From NCBI GenBank assembly GCA_900542495.1, contig UQNW01000004.1, forward strand, positions 1-64,000: DNA of 64,000 nt, given 5' to 3'. The DNA comes from an uncultured Roseburia sp. (GTDB lineage Bacteria; Bacillota; Clostridia; Lachnospirales; Lachnospiraceae). Under the pieces are notes generated by a model that did no database searches, had not been told where the DNA came from, and worked only from the letters and a program-made list of their open reading frames with translations. Each line of letters opens with the position of its first letter. Position 1 is the first letter of the stretch. Positions 23,762 through 32,228 of this stretch are shown piece by piece. Position numbers and translations under genes: made by a program.

Positions 23762-24517
23762 TTACCGTACATTCAGTTTCCGCGCCAGCAGTGACAATAT
23801 CCACTGAAATACTTTTTCAAAAAGCACACTCACCACAATGATCACAAACGTCCATGCAAATAAGTCCGGTGTCTCCAGATATATTTTTGCATTGTAGAGT
23901 TTTTCACCGATCGAGCCTTTCGGAATCCCAATGATCTCTGCCGCGATTCCTGCTTTAAAACACATACCGATCGCAATGGCACAGGCAGACCGGAAATAAG
24001 AAAACAATCCGCCAAAATAAAGGTAATACAGCCTGTTTCTGAATGTCATCCGGAATACTTTTGCCATTTCAAAAAGTTCTCTGTCAAGATGTCCGAATCC
24101 TTCCAGAAGATTCGTGTAAATGATTGGAAATGCCATGATAAAGGAAATGAGCACGGACAGATTCCGCGAGGGCATCCAGATTAAAACGAGCACGATAAAG
24201 GACGCTACCGGTGTTGCCTTTAACACTGCTGCCGGAAGTGCCAGTATATCGCGCACAAACGGAATATGATGCGCTAACGCAGAACAAATGACGCCGGTTA
24301 CTACCGCACAGAAAAAACCTGCTGCGATCCGTTCCATGGAAAACCAGACAGAATGCCAGAATGAATATGTCTGCACCAACGAAATCAGGCACCGCCCCAC
24401 GGAAAGGGGCGATGCCAGTAATATCTGTTTGTCTAATGCCATACTTGCAAACTGCCAGAGTATCAGCCAGAATGCAATGGTCCAAAGTTTTATTTTATTT
24501 TTCTTCCTAGTCTGCAT
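23762..24517 (-). CDS. ABC transporter permease (NitT/TauA-like)
   Basis: 251 aa from the ATG at 24517, which overlaps the binding-protein stop by 11 bases; earlier ATGs exist at about 24535 and 24586. About six membrane segments. The coupling region contains EMAKVFRMTFRNRLYYLYFG, placed as the EAA loop of SsuC/ThiX-like permeases. Third component set: binding lipoprotein upstream, ATPase downstream. Confidence 0.85.
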   Translation of the reverse strand: MQTRKKNKIKLWTIAFWLILWQFASMALDKQILLASPLSVGRCLISLVQTYSFWHSVWFSMERIAAGFFCAVVTGVICSALAHHIPFVRDILALPAAVLKATPVASFIVLVLIWMPSRNLSVLISFIMAFPIIYTNLLEGFGHLDRELFEMAKVFRMTFRNRLYYLYFGGLFSYFRSACAIAIGMCFKAGIAAEIIGIPKGSIGEKLYNAKIYLETPDLFAWTFVIIVVSVLFEKVFQWILSLLARKLNVR

Positions 24518-25601
24518 TGTAGTAGAAATCATCATTTGGTACGGCTCCACCGACTGCTGCCGGATTCTGTTCGAATAAGATTCCAAGATAACTGCTTAAT
24601 TTTTCCTTCATGTCATTTCCTGCAATAAAGGTAATGTTACATTCCGGGATTGCCTTCTCTGCAACTGGTGTAGCAACAATATCATAATTTCCAACAAGAA
24701 CTGCTGCATCTGCCACATTGTCGTTCACATAGTTCACAGAAGCCTCGTACTGCTGTAAAAATGTATCCACTGCATCCGGATGTGCCTCGATAAATTCATT
24801 TCTTGCGATGACAACACCGGTAATTAAAGTTGCTTTTGTATCTCCCTCACCAGAAGCATTTTCCCATTCCTCTGTCAGATCCAATGCCACACGGATGTTT
24901 TCATTCTGTGTCATTGCCACGGTCACGAATGGCTGTGGAAGCATTGCAACTGCATCCGCATTTGCTACAAGAGCAGCCACACATTCGGAATGTTCAGATT
25001 TGTACTCGATCGTCACATCTTTTTCAGGATCAATGCCATTTGCGGTCAGCATGTAGTTTAATGCATATTCCGGTGTTGCACCTTTTCCGCTGGCATAAAT
25101 TGTTTTTCCTTTTAAATCAGCAACACTCTGCACGCTGTCGCCGTTTTCCACGATATATAAAACACCTAAGGTATTCACTGCCAAAACGCTGACATCCACG
25201 CCGTCTTTGTTATATAAAACAGATGCGAGGTTTGCCGGAACTGCTGCAATGTCAATATTTCCCTGTACGATCTGTGGAGTGATTTCATCCGGGGAAGCTG
25301 AGATTGTAAAATTATAATGGTTTGCTCCGGTATCTCCGTTGTCGGAATCATCCATTAATTTGACCATTCCCATAGCTGTCGGTCCTTTTAAGGCAGCTAC
25401 ATTCACATCAGTCAGTTCGCCTGCTGTCTCTGTGTTTTCCGTTGTTTCTGTACTTACTGCTTCCTCTGCTGATTCTGTGACTGCTTCGCTGGTTTCGGTC
25501 TGTGGAACTGTCACGTTCTCATCCACTTTGTTACCGCCGCATGCTGCGAGCATCACACAGGACATCATAAGAGCCAGTGCTGATACAAGTTTCTTCTTCA
25601 T
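24507..25601 (-). CDS. ABC transporter substrate-binding lipoprotein
   Basis: 364 aa. The signal peptide ends in MLAACGG (Cys near 21), followed by a Thr/Glu-rich linker. The mature part resembles NMT1/TauA-type binding proteins: ALKGPTAMGMVKLM, VQGNIDIAAVPANLASVLY and DLKGKTIYASGKGATPEYAL. The ligand is unknown; sulfonates, pyrimidine precursors of thiamine and riboflavin-type compounds are all transported by relatives. AGAAGGAGAATTTAA precedes the ATG. Confidence 0.88.
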   Translation of the reverse strand: MKKKLVSALALMMSCVMLAACGGNKVDENVTVPQTETSEAVTESAEEAVSTETTENTETAGELTDVNVAALKGPTAMGMVKLMDDSDNGDTGANHYNFTISASPDEITPQIVQGNIDIAAVPANLASVLYNKDGVDVSVLAVNTLGVLYIVENGDSVQSVADLKGKTIYASGKGATPEYALNYMLTANGIDPEKDVTIEYKSEHSECVAALVANADAVAMLPQPFVTVAMTQNENIRVALDLTEEWENASGEGDTKATLITGVVIARNEFIEAHPDAVDTFLQQYEASVNYVNDNVADAAVLVGNYDIVATPVAEKAIPECNITFIAGNDMKEKLSSYLGILFEQNPAAVGGAVPNDDFYYNAD

Positions 25602-25673
25602 AATATTAAATTCTCCTTCTGGTCTAAAAATAAATATTCAGGTCAGTTTCTCTTTCCTGTCAGACCGAGAATA

Positions 25674-25702
25674 AGTATAAAGGAATTCTGCCATAATCTC
25701 AA
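25674..25702 (-). promoter_or_regulatory. promoter of the ABC operon
   Basis: Minus strand TTGAGA (25697..25702), 17 bases, TATACT (25674..25679). The 72-base leader holds no recognised riboswitch. Confidence 0.7.
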
Positions 25703-25787
25703 GTATCTTTTTTCGTACATGTTAATTTTTTAACGATTTTACTGTTTTTGGGCATGAACTGATAAAAATTTTTGTCACAAAAAATTT

Positions 25788-27122
25788 TTATTGTGTAATC
25801 GTTTCCGTCACACCAAGGAAAATCGGCATCTGCGTTTCGTTGTCAATAATCGCATAGACAAATGGACGGTCTAAATGCACGGTCTTGACAACAGGTGTCT
25901 CCAACGAGGCGTACTCTGCAATTCCAACTACTGTTGCCGCTCCTGCTTTTGTTCCCTGCTCATCTACCTCAATGTACGTTTTATGGAGTACCATATCGAT
26001 GTAAAGATTTCCACGGTCACTCGTTCCGATTCCGCTAAAGTCTGCTTTTTCAGGATTGAACGCATCTGTCATTCCCATATTTTTCAAAGTGTCATTCAGT
26101 TCTACCGAATATTCCGACTTGAACTTTGGAATCGCGGCATCCACCTCGTAATCCGTGCCTGCATTTGCAATGACAGTTACCAGCTTTTCTGCACTCATCT
26201 GGCTGATATAATCGCTCATGCTGATTCCTTCCTTTGGAAGCAGTGCGACAAAGCTGTAACCTTCTTCGTAAGGTCTGATAAAGCCTGTCGTACTGTCATC
26301 CTCCAGATAATAGCCCTCTGTGGAGTACATCATATCGACACTCTGGCTGCCTCCGTTTTCCGGTGTAAAAGTGCCGTCCTGCACATCCTCTTTTTCATAC
26401 GGAGACTGCCATTTTGCATCAAAGGCAACTGCGTTGATCAGATACATCACAGAATCATTTTCAATCTGATCCAATATCTCCGGAATCATCTTTTCGGTCT
26501 TATTGGAAACCCACGTATTGATATCCTTTAACGTGCTGTCATCAAACGGTGCCTTAAAAATTTCCGCATCAAATAATTCCGTGTTCTTTCTCAGGAAATC
26601 ATCCTCCACATGGAAAGTGTCTGCATCTTTCAGCCAGATAGAGTTTGCAACATTCAAATGCGCATTTTCGGTATCCGGTAAATTCTTCATACAGGAAGAA
26701 AGTTCTTTGCCCTGCTGTTCGGCTGGCATGCCGCCCGATAAAACCTGTTCCATTTGCGTCAGGGTATCGCCCTTCGCACCGTTCTCTGTCATGGTAAGCG
26801 CTGCAAGCACAGAAAGCGGTGCGATCATCTCGTTTTTCCCTTCCTGATAGGTCTGCTGCAACAGCTTAACCGCAAACTGCCGATTTCTAAGCCCGATTGT
26901 TGTCTGATCTTCGCTGCCTCCTGCCACTTCGGTATTTTTCTGGTCAGAATTAACCTGCTCGGAATCTTCCTGCTCTGTTGCATCGGCTTCATCCTGTCCG
27001 CCGTCTTTCGTCTGTTCGGCTGTCAGCTTCTTTGTGGAATCGGACAGTGTTTTGTCACTGCCGCAGCCAAGTAAACCAATCGTCATGCAGCCGATTAAAA
27101 TTGTAACTAATTTTCGTTTCAT
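25788..27122 (-). CDS. serpin lipoprotein (serine protease inhibitor)
   Basis: 444 aa from MKRKLVTI at 27122, which has AAGGAGG upstream. Lipobox GLLGC near residue 20, then an acidic linker of about 50 residues rich in Asp, Glu, Gln, then a full serpin fold. The hinge reads VDEQGTKAGAATVVGIAEY, with small residues at P12-P9, as required for loop insertion and inhibition. Counting from the Gly-Thr hinge puts Tyr at P1, pointing to a chymotrypsin/cathepsin G-like target, but the segment before LDRPFVYAI is about 5 residues longer than in antitrypsin, so P1 could shift. Lies downstream of an ECF sigma/anti-sigma pair. Confidence 0.92.
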   Translation of the reverse strand: MKRKLVTILIGCMTIGLLGCGSDKTLSDSTKKLTAEQTKDGGQDEADATEQEDSEQVNSDQKNTEVAGGSEDQTTIGLRNRQFAVKLLQQTYQEGKNEMIAPLSVLAALTMTENGAKGDTLTQMEQVLSGGMPAEQQGKELSSCMKNLPDTENAHLNVANSIWLKDADTFHVEDDFLRKNTELFDAEIFKAPFDDSTLKDINTWVSNKTEKMIPEILDQIENDSVMYLINAVAFDAKWQSPYEKEDVQDGTFTPENGGSQSVDMMYSTEGYYLEDDSTTGFIRPYEEGYSFVALLPKEGISMSDYISQMSAEKLVTVIANAGTDYEVDAAIPKFKSEYSVELNDTLKNMGMTDAFNPEKADFSGIGTSDRGNLYIDMVLHKTYIEVDEQGTKAGAATVVGIAEYASLETPVVKTVHLDRPFVYAIIDNETQMPIFLGVTETITQ

Positions 27123-27150
27123 GGTGTTCTCCCTCCTTCTTTGTTGCAGG

Positions 27151-27232
27151 TAATTGCAAAACGCCAATTCAAGTTGAGAAGATTGTGAGGAATTAACAAT
27201 TTAATCCGCCTTATTTTAGAGTTTTGCAATTA
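27151..27232. repeat. 12-bp inverted arms between anti-sigma and serpin genes
   Basis: TAATTGCAAAAC (27151..27162) and GTTTTGCAATTA (27221..27232) are perfectly complementary with 58 bases between. The mRNA could form a long-range stem just before the serpin ribosome binding site. Confidence 0.55.
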
Positions 27233-27244
27233 TCAATTAAATAA

Positions 27245-28138
27245 TCAACACAATTCCCGCAATATCATAAGCATTTCCGCTTCGGTCAGATTTTTTGTCT
27301 GGACTGTAAACGTTACCCCCTCTTTCGTAAAAATCGCAAGATAACATTCATCATCGCCTGCAAGACGCGCAATTGTCACTTCGTTATCATTGACAACCGA
27401 AGTTTTTAAATTATCATCTGCAAATTCGGTAATCTCACCTGATTCTGTCGTTCTGACACTGATTTCAAGACTTTTGCTTCCATCCACGCTCTCATAGAAA
27501 AATGTATTGTTATCAGCTACCACTTCATTGGCATCATTATAGCCAATAATTCCTGTAAAACCTGCTTCTTCCACCTTCTGGCTGCCCTGCAACGTCTGCA
27601 CCAGATTATCCACATAAGAAGTAGCGGTTTCTTCCTGCCCTGCATCTGCCGTCAGTTCTTTTGGCAGATTTTCCGGGAAAATAGTTACTCCATAATGTTC
27701 CTCCAATTCCTGTGCATCCAAAACTGTCTCCCTCGCATAGCCTATGTCGATTGCGACAGTATTTAACTGGTCTACCTGATTCATTGTGATTTTCTCGTTT
27801 GTATCTGCCTGTGCAGTCACTGCCTCTGTGTCAGTCACGCCTTCCTCGTATGCCGCTTCTGCTGTTTCGACACTGGTATCTGCGGATTCTGCAATCTGGC
27901 TTTCCTGCTGTTCCGGTTCTGCCATTCCTGCTGCCGTTTCTGTACCTTTATCGCCTCTGTTTAAAAACAGGGTAAACGTGGAAACTGCCCCGATCAGCAG
28001 AACACACACACATGCCGCCATCGCTGTGAAATGTCTGATTGTTCTCTTTTTCTGTGCTGCTTTGTTCCACTGCTCCGCTTCTTTTACATAAACCGGATCA
28101 ATTTTTCCAATGGCATCCATCCAATCTGTTTTTTTCAT
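27245..28138 (-). CDS. anti-sigma factor, membrane-spanning
   Basis: 297 aa. A short cytosolic N-terminus (about 1-38) precedes one membrane segment (about 39-60: MAACVCVLLIGAVSTFTLFL). The outer part has an acidic, Thr/Glu-rich linker and a folded C-terminal domain (about 120-297). Start overlaps the sigma gene stop by 4 bases (ATGA), the classical coupling of ECF sigma and anti-sigma. No zinc HxxxCxxC motif is seen. The outer domain may sense envelope stress or proteases. Confidence 0.8.
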   Translation of the reverse strand: MKKTDWMDAIGKIDPVYVKEAEQWNKAAQKKRTIRHFTAMAACVCVLLIGAVSTFTLFLNRGDKGTETAAGMAEPEQQESQIAESADTSVETAEAAYEEGVTDTEAVTAQADTNEKITMNQVDQLNTVAIDIGYARETVLDAQELEEHYGVTIFPENLPKELTADAGQEETATSYVDNLVQTLQGSQKVEEAGFTGIIGYNDANEVVADNNTFFYESVDGSKSLEISVRTTESGEITEFADDNLKTSVVNDNEVTIARLAGDDECYLAIFTKEGVTFTVQTKNLTEAEMLMILRELC

Positions 28139-28692
28139 GGTGCGTATCCCTCCTTTTTCAAAAAATCCACCATTTTCCCTCTGATGCGGAATAATGTCGT
28201 TTTTACTCTGCTCTCACTGCACATACAGCGCTCTGCGATTGCTGAGATATTGTCACAATACCAGTATCTTCGCACGAACATCACACGCTGTTCTTTTGGC
28301 AGCATTTTTAAGAAATGATTGATACACGTCACAAGTTCCTGTTCTTCTATGTAATGGGCGGGTTCTTTTTTATCCACATGATCCGTAAGTTCATCAAAAA
28401 TGAAATCCACCTCCCCGTTTCCTCTTTTCGCCGTATGCTGTTTCCGGTATCGATCCAGACTTAGATTTCTTGCGATCGAACCTAAAAACGCTGACAAAAT
28501 ACCCGGTCTTTCGTCCGGCATCGCATTCCACGCCCGAAGCCATGTATCATTGACACATTCTTCACAATCTTCTTTATTAATCAGAATATTTTTTGCAATT
28601 CTGCCACAATACGCTCCGTATTTTTCCGCGGTTTGTGTGATTGCACTCTGATCTCTCTCCCAATACAGATCTATAATCTTTTCATCTTCCAT
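28135..28692 (-). CDS. ECF-type RNA polymerase sigma factor
   Basis: 185 aa. Region 2 contains CEECVNDTWLRAWNAMP, region 4 LPKEQRVMFVRRYWYCDNIS and the recognition helix around CMCSESRVKTTLFRIR. It directs RNA polymerase to stress promoters and is held by the anti-sigma factor encoded next. The ATG lies 80 bases after a promoter of ECF type, suggesting autoregulation. The serpin gene follows in the same orientation and is its likeliest output. Confidence 0.93.
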   Translation of the reverse strand: MEDEKIIDLYWERDQSAITQTAEKYGAYCGRIAKNILINKEDCEECVNDTWLRAWNAMPDERPGILSAFLGSIARNLSLDRYRKQHTAKRGNGEVDFIFDELTDHVDKKEPAHYIEEQELVTCINHFLKMLPKEQRVMFVRRYWYCDNISAIAERCMCSESRVKTTLFRIRGKMVDFLKKEGYAP

Positions 28693-28778
28693 CGCATGTA
28701 CCCTCTTTTTCTCCCCGTTTTGTTTGCACGGATAGATTTTGTTGCTTTCATTCTCTCATATTTCCTTTCATCAGGAAA

Positions 28779-28804
28779 GACGCAAATAAATCTGATTGGT
28801 TACA
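28779..28804 (-). promoter_or_regulatory. ECF-type promoter
   Basis: Minus strand TGTAAC (28799..28804), 16 bases, CGTC (28779..28782). This agrees with the sigma-M/X group (TGTAAC/TGCAAC -35, CGTC/CGAC -10). Confidence 0.65.
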
Positions 28805-28820
28805 CAATGTTTCAAACTTT

Positions 28821-29987
28821 TTACCCCAGTCTCAAACTATCCCCATGATTCAAAATAGGTACGCTATACAAAAACAACACATCCTGATACTTAGTATCCC
28901 CTAAAAGTTCCAATGCATACGAAGCGGAAACATACCGCAAGTCAACCAGTGTCACCTCCTCATAATTTTCAGCCAGAAGCGGTGCAATACTGCTGCCAAA
29001 AGAATCCCGGAACAGCAACAGTTTCTTTCCATTCTGACACTGCGGATTCTGAATGGTAATCAGCGCCCTTGCGCCCCACAGATAAAAATCATAATCATCC
29101 ATTCCACCAATTTTCTCCGGCGCATAGACACTCACCGTCTGCTGTTTTTCATAATCGTAAACCTGCATCTGATCTGTAAGCTCATTCTCCCTATAATAAA
29201 TGGCGTCCGGTTTTGTTAAAAAAGCTGACGCAGCACTATAAGCTCCCTGAAACTGATCGGTGGCAGTCTGCCATTCACCGGATAATGCCATATTCTCCTG
29301 CCCCATACTCTGCATAAGCGTGTTTACTACATCTGTAAGTTTTTCCTGTTTCCAGTGAAGATCTGTGCGGTAATAATCACTCAGCTCTAGTTGGTCATAG
29401 AGGCTGATAAACTCCGCTGAATTGATCTGTTCCTGCATGATTTCATCCAGCCTGTCATAATCAAGTACCGGATACCCACTTTTTCCTTCCTTCTTTTTCT
29501 GGCTAGTCTCTGTTTGTTTACCAACATCCTGCACTGAATCATCCTTATATTCTGACAGATAATAATTCTTGTCCGGAATCACTGCCACATAGCAGTCAGA
29601 TTCCGCGAACTGTTCCTCGCACAGTTTTTCTATTGCTTTTGCCACTCTGTTCACATTCTTCTCGTTTAGTTCTGCCTCTAAATGGTAAACGCCATCTTCC
29701 ACTTTAAAATACCCGTCCGCGTCTGCCTTGCCGAGAACGTTTGTCTCTGTTTCCGATTTTATCGTGCGAAAAACATCTCTCGCTGGAAACTGTTCCAAAA
29801 AATACGTTTCCAATTGCTCCATATATGTTCCGTCTGAAAATGATTTCACGCTAAATTCAGGTTTCTGTGCCAGCTGTCTCCGCTCTGTTTTTGATGTTTT
29901 CTGATCCGGCAGCAAAAAAGCAGTTACCGGAACCAAAATAAGAAAACAGAGAAAAACACAAGCAGCTACTTTTTTCTTCCACTCCAT
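28821..29987 (-). CDS. DHHW / AlgX-like acetyltransferase-associated protein
   Basis: 388 aa from MEWKKKV at 29987, which has AGGAGGGCGG upstream; the longer frame to 30080 runs into the MBOAT gene. One N-terminal membrane anchor (about 6-25). The SGNH-like catalytic pattern is present: YRTDLHWKQEK (Asp-x-His) and LLFRDSFGSSIAP (Ser nucleophile). With an MBOAT partner it would move acetyl groups onto a cell-surface polysaccharide. Last gene of a three-gene operon. Confidence 0.85.
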   Translation of the reverse strand: MEWKKKVAACVFLCFLILVPVTAFLLPDQKTSKTERRQLAQKPEFSVKSFSDGTYMEQLETYFLEQFPARDVFRTIKSETETNVLGKADADGYFKVEDGVYHLEAELNEKNVNRVAKAIEKLCEEQFAESDCYVAVIPDKNYYLSEYKDDSVQDVGKQTETSQKKKEGKSGYPVLDYDRLDEIMQEQINSAEFISLYDQLELSDYYRTDLHWKQEKLTDVVNTLMQSMGQENMALSGEWQTATDQFQGAYSAASAFLTKPDAIYYRENELTDQMQVYDYEKQQTVSVYAPEKIGGMDDYDFYLWGARALITIQNPQCQNGKKLLLFRDSFGSSIAPLLAENYEEVTLVDLRYVSASYALELLGDTKYQDVLFLYSVPILNHGDSLRLG

Positions 29988-29998
29988 TTTCCGCCCTC

Positions 29999-31405
29999 CT
30001 AAAACCTGAAATATAAAAACGGATGCACGCTGCTTCCAAGCAAAAATGCAGTTGCCAGAATCAGACCGATTAAAATACAACTGCTCTGCAGCAGCCAGCC
30101 AGCTTTTTTCCAGACGACTGTATTCTGAAATTTCTGAACTCCGTTCTTAACAACAGGCGTTGCTCCGACACATGCGATCAAAAGTAAAAACAGGTAACTT
30201 TTCATCTCATAAGCAGCTAACGGTGTCATTGCACTTCCATAATAACCAAATAATCCCAAAAACTGCTCTTTTATCCCACTTATGCTCTCCACGCGGAAAA
30301 TCACAAAGCTAAAAAGCACCACAAGCAGGACATACAAATGTGATCCTGCGATTTTTTTCCCGGTTCTTTTTCCAATCTGTTTGCCAAGCAATTTCTCTGC
30401 GCTTAAAAACACGCCAAAATACAAGCCCCACAATGCAAAATTCCAGCCTGCGCCATGCCATAACCCACTGAAAAGCCACACGATAAACATATTCAGACAC
30501 CACCTCGGAACGCCCACCCGGTTTCCGCCGAGTGGAATATAAAGATAATCGCGAAACCACCCTCCAAGCGTCATATGCCACCTGCGCCAAAATTCAGAAA
30601 TACTTTTTGAAATAAATGGATACTGGAAATTCTCAGGAAACGTAAATCCAAGCATCCTGCCAAGCCCGATCGCCATATCGCTGTAACCGGAAAAATCATA
30701 ATAAAGCTGTAACATAAATGCGATCGCAAGCACCCAGTATCCCACCGTTCCGATTCCTGCAATCTTCTCCAACTCTGCCACCAGCATTCCAAGTGAATCA
30801 GCGATCAAAACTTTTTTACAAAGACCGCACACAAAGCATGCCGCACCATTACCGATATTTTCCCATGTGATCTTCCGGTGTTTCAACTCCGCCTGCACCG
30901 TCTGAAACCGCACGATCGGTCCGGCGATCAACTGTGGGAACATCGTCACATAAGCCGCAAAGTCAATGAAATTACGCTCTGCCTGCACCTCTCCACGGTA
31001 AATATCCACGTAATAGCTGATGATCTGGAACGTGTAAAAACTGATTCCGATTGGAAGTGCGATCTGCATCATAGGCGCATGTGTACCAAAAATCATATTC
31101 ACACTTTCCATCAGAAAATCCATATATTTAAAAAACACCAGCAGTCCCAATGTAATTGCAATAAAAAAAGCTACCTCTTTCCTCTGCCTCTGATATGCAA
31201 TGCACCTTCCGCCGATATACCCGGCTGCAACAGAAAAAAGGAGCAGCACGCTGTACCTCGGCTCTCCCCACAAATAAAAAACGAAGCTTGCCAGAAACAG
31301 TATCAGATTTTTCCCTTTTTCCGGTGTCAGATAATATAGTAATAATACCGCCGGTAAAAAATAGTATAAAAACGTAATACTTGAAAATAGCAAGCTTCGC
31401 ACCAC
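29999..31405 (-). CDS. MBOAT family O-acyltransferase (AlgI-like)
   Basis: 468 aa, about 10-12 membrane segments. Family marks: FPQLIAGPIVRF, LQLYYDFSGYSDMAIG, SEFWRRWHMTLGGWFRDYLY and the active-site His in LFSGLWHGAGWNF. It passes an acyl group, usually acetyl, across the membrane. The start is GTG at 31405; TTG near 31393 is also possible, given AGAAGG spacing. Eleven bases before the DHHW gene and 9 after the DUF4358 lipoprotein gene. Confidence 0.93.
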   Translation of the reverse strand: MVRSLLFSSITFLYYFLPAVLLLYYLTPEKGKNLILFLASFVFYLWGEPRYSVLLLFSVAAGYIGGRCIAYQRQRKEVAFFIAITLGLLVFFKYMDFLMESVNMIFGTHAPMMQIALPIGISFYTFQIISYYVDIYRGEVQAERNFIDFAAYVTMFPQLIAGPIVRFQTVQAELKHRKITWENIGNGAACFVCGLCKKVLIADSLGMLVAELEKIAGIGTVGYWVLAIAFMLQLYYDFSGYSDMAIGLGRMLGFTFPENFQYPFISKSISEFWRRWHMTLGGWFRDYLYIPLGGNRVGVPRWCLNMFIVWLFSGLWHGAGWNFALWGLYFGVFLSAEKLLGKQIGKRTGKKIAGSHLYVLLVVLFSFVIFRVESISGIKEQFLGLFGYYGSAMTPLAAYEMKSYLFLLLIACVGATPVVKNGVQKFQNTVVWKKAGWLLQSSCILIGLILATAFLLGSSVHPFLYFRF

Positions 31406-31414
31406 CTTCTCTAT

Positions 31415-31960
31415 TTATTTTTCCAATGCAAAAAAGGCTTCTTTTGCAGCATCTGCCACATCCTGATCTGCCATGATGAATAAGATCACATCACCAACGT
31501 TTTCCACAACAACGCTCTCTGCTTCCACACATACCCACTTTCTCGGATCTGCATTCTCCTTTAACAGTTCCTTGGCAGTGTCGATATCCTGATCTTCGCT
31601 CACGCGAAGCAGCACACACTGGTACGCAATGGAGGACATCATCGGTGCAGAGTACACGGAATCTGTAAAATCAATATCGGTCGTTCCAAGAATGTACTCC
31701 TCATTGTCCTCTGTGATCTCGGTATTCTCATAATCTTTTGTATAGCTGAAAAAGTCATCCTCTGTTTTCGCTGTCTTGTAAATCTTTTTCAAAATGTCCG
31801 CGCAGCTTCCCTCCAGATTTTTGGAAGTCTCCAATACACCTTCTGTGCTCTCTCCGGTGATATTTCCATCATCCGCAACCGAATCTCCGGTTTTGTTTCC
31901 GCATGCAGCAAAGGAAAGTGTCATCGCTGCAAGTAATATCCAGGCTATTTTTCTCTTCAT
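31415..31960 (-). CDS. DUF4358 lipoprotein
   Basis: 181 aa; the signal peptide ends in SFAACGN (lipobox). The mature part has DILKKIYKTAKTEDDFFSY and a C-terminal VVVENVGDVILFIMADQD, the pattern of DUF4358 proteins, which often stand with MBOAT/DHHW genes. Function unknown; probably an accessory of surface acetylation. First gene of the operon. Confidence 0.82.
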   Translation of the reverse strand: MKRKIAWILLAAMTLSFAACGNKTGDSVADDGNITGESTEGVLETSKNLEGSCADILKKIYKTAKTEDDFFSYTKDYENTEITEDNEEYILGTTDIDFTDSVYSAPMMSSIAYQCVLLRVSEDQDIDTAKELLKENADPRKWVCVEAESVVVENVGDVILFIMADQDVADAAKEAFFALEK

Positions 31961-32023
31961 ATTCCCTCTCTCAAAAATTCATCTGATTTTATTATGAGCT
32001 TACTGCTCTGTTGAATGGATTTC

Positions 32024-32052
32024 ATTATACTATAGATTCTTCCCTTTTCCAA
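32024..32052 (-). promoter_or_regulatory. promoter of the acetylation operon
   Basis: Minus strand TTGGAA (32047..32052), 17 bases, TATAAT (32024..32029). The stretch 32053..32186 has no gene. Confidence 0.6.
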
Positions 32053-32186
32053 ATGAATTTTTTCTTAATATCCAAGGAAATTTCTGGAATCTCTGATCCA
32101 TCCAGTCGCCGATCATTATGGCTGTGATCAATCATGTTCTATGAATCCCTTTCCATAACTTCATGGCGTGCTTTCATTAATCATAC

Positions 32187-32216
32187 ATGAGGGACAAAAT
32201 ATCTTTTGACCCTCAT
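32187..32216. terminator. hairpin after the histidine kinase gene
   Basis: ATGAGGGACAAAA and TTTTGACCCTCAT (32187..32216) pair with one mismatch. There is no clear T run, so it is a weak terminator or an mRNA-end structure. Confidence 0.45.
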
Positions 32217-32228
32217 ATCATATTTTCT

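Noticed and set aside
25602..25673. Riboswitch in the leader of the ABC transporter operon
   Set aside because: Only 72 bases, no conserved motif of TPP, FMN, SAM or similar riboswitches recognised.
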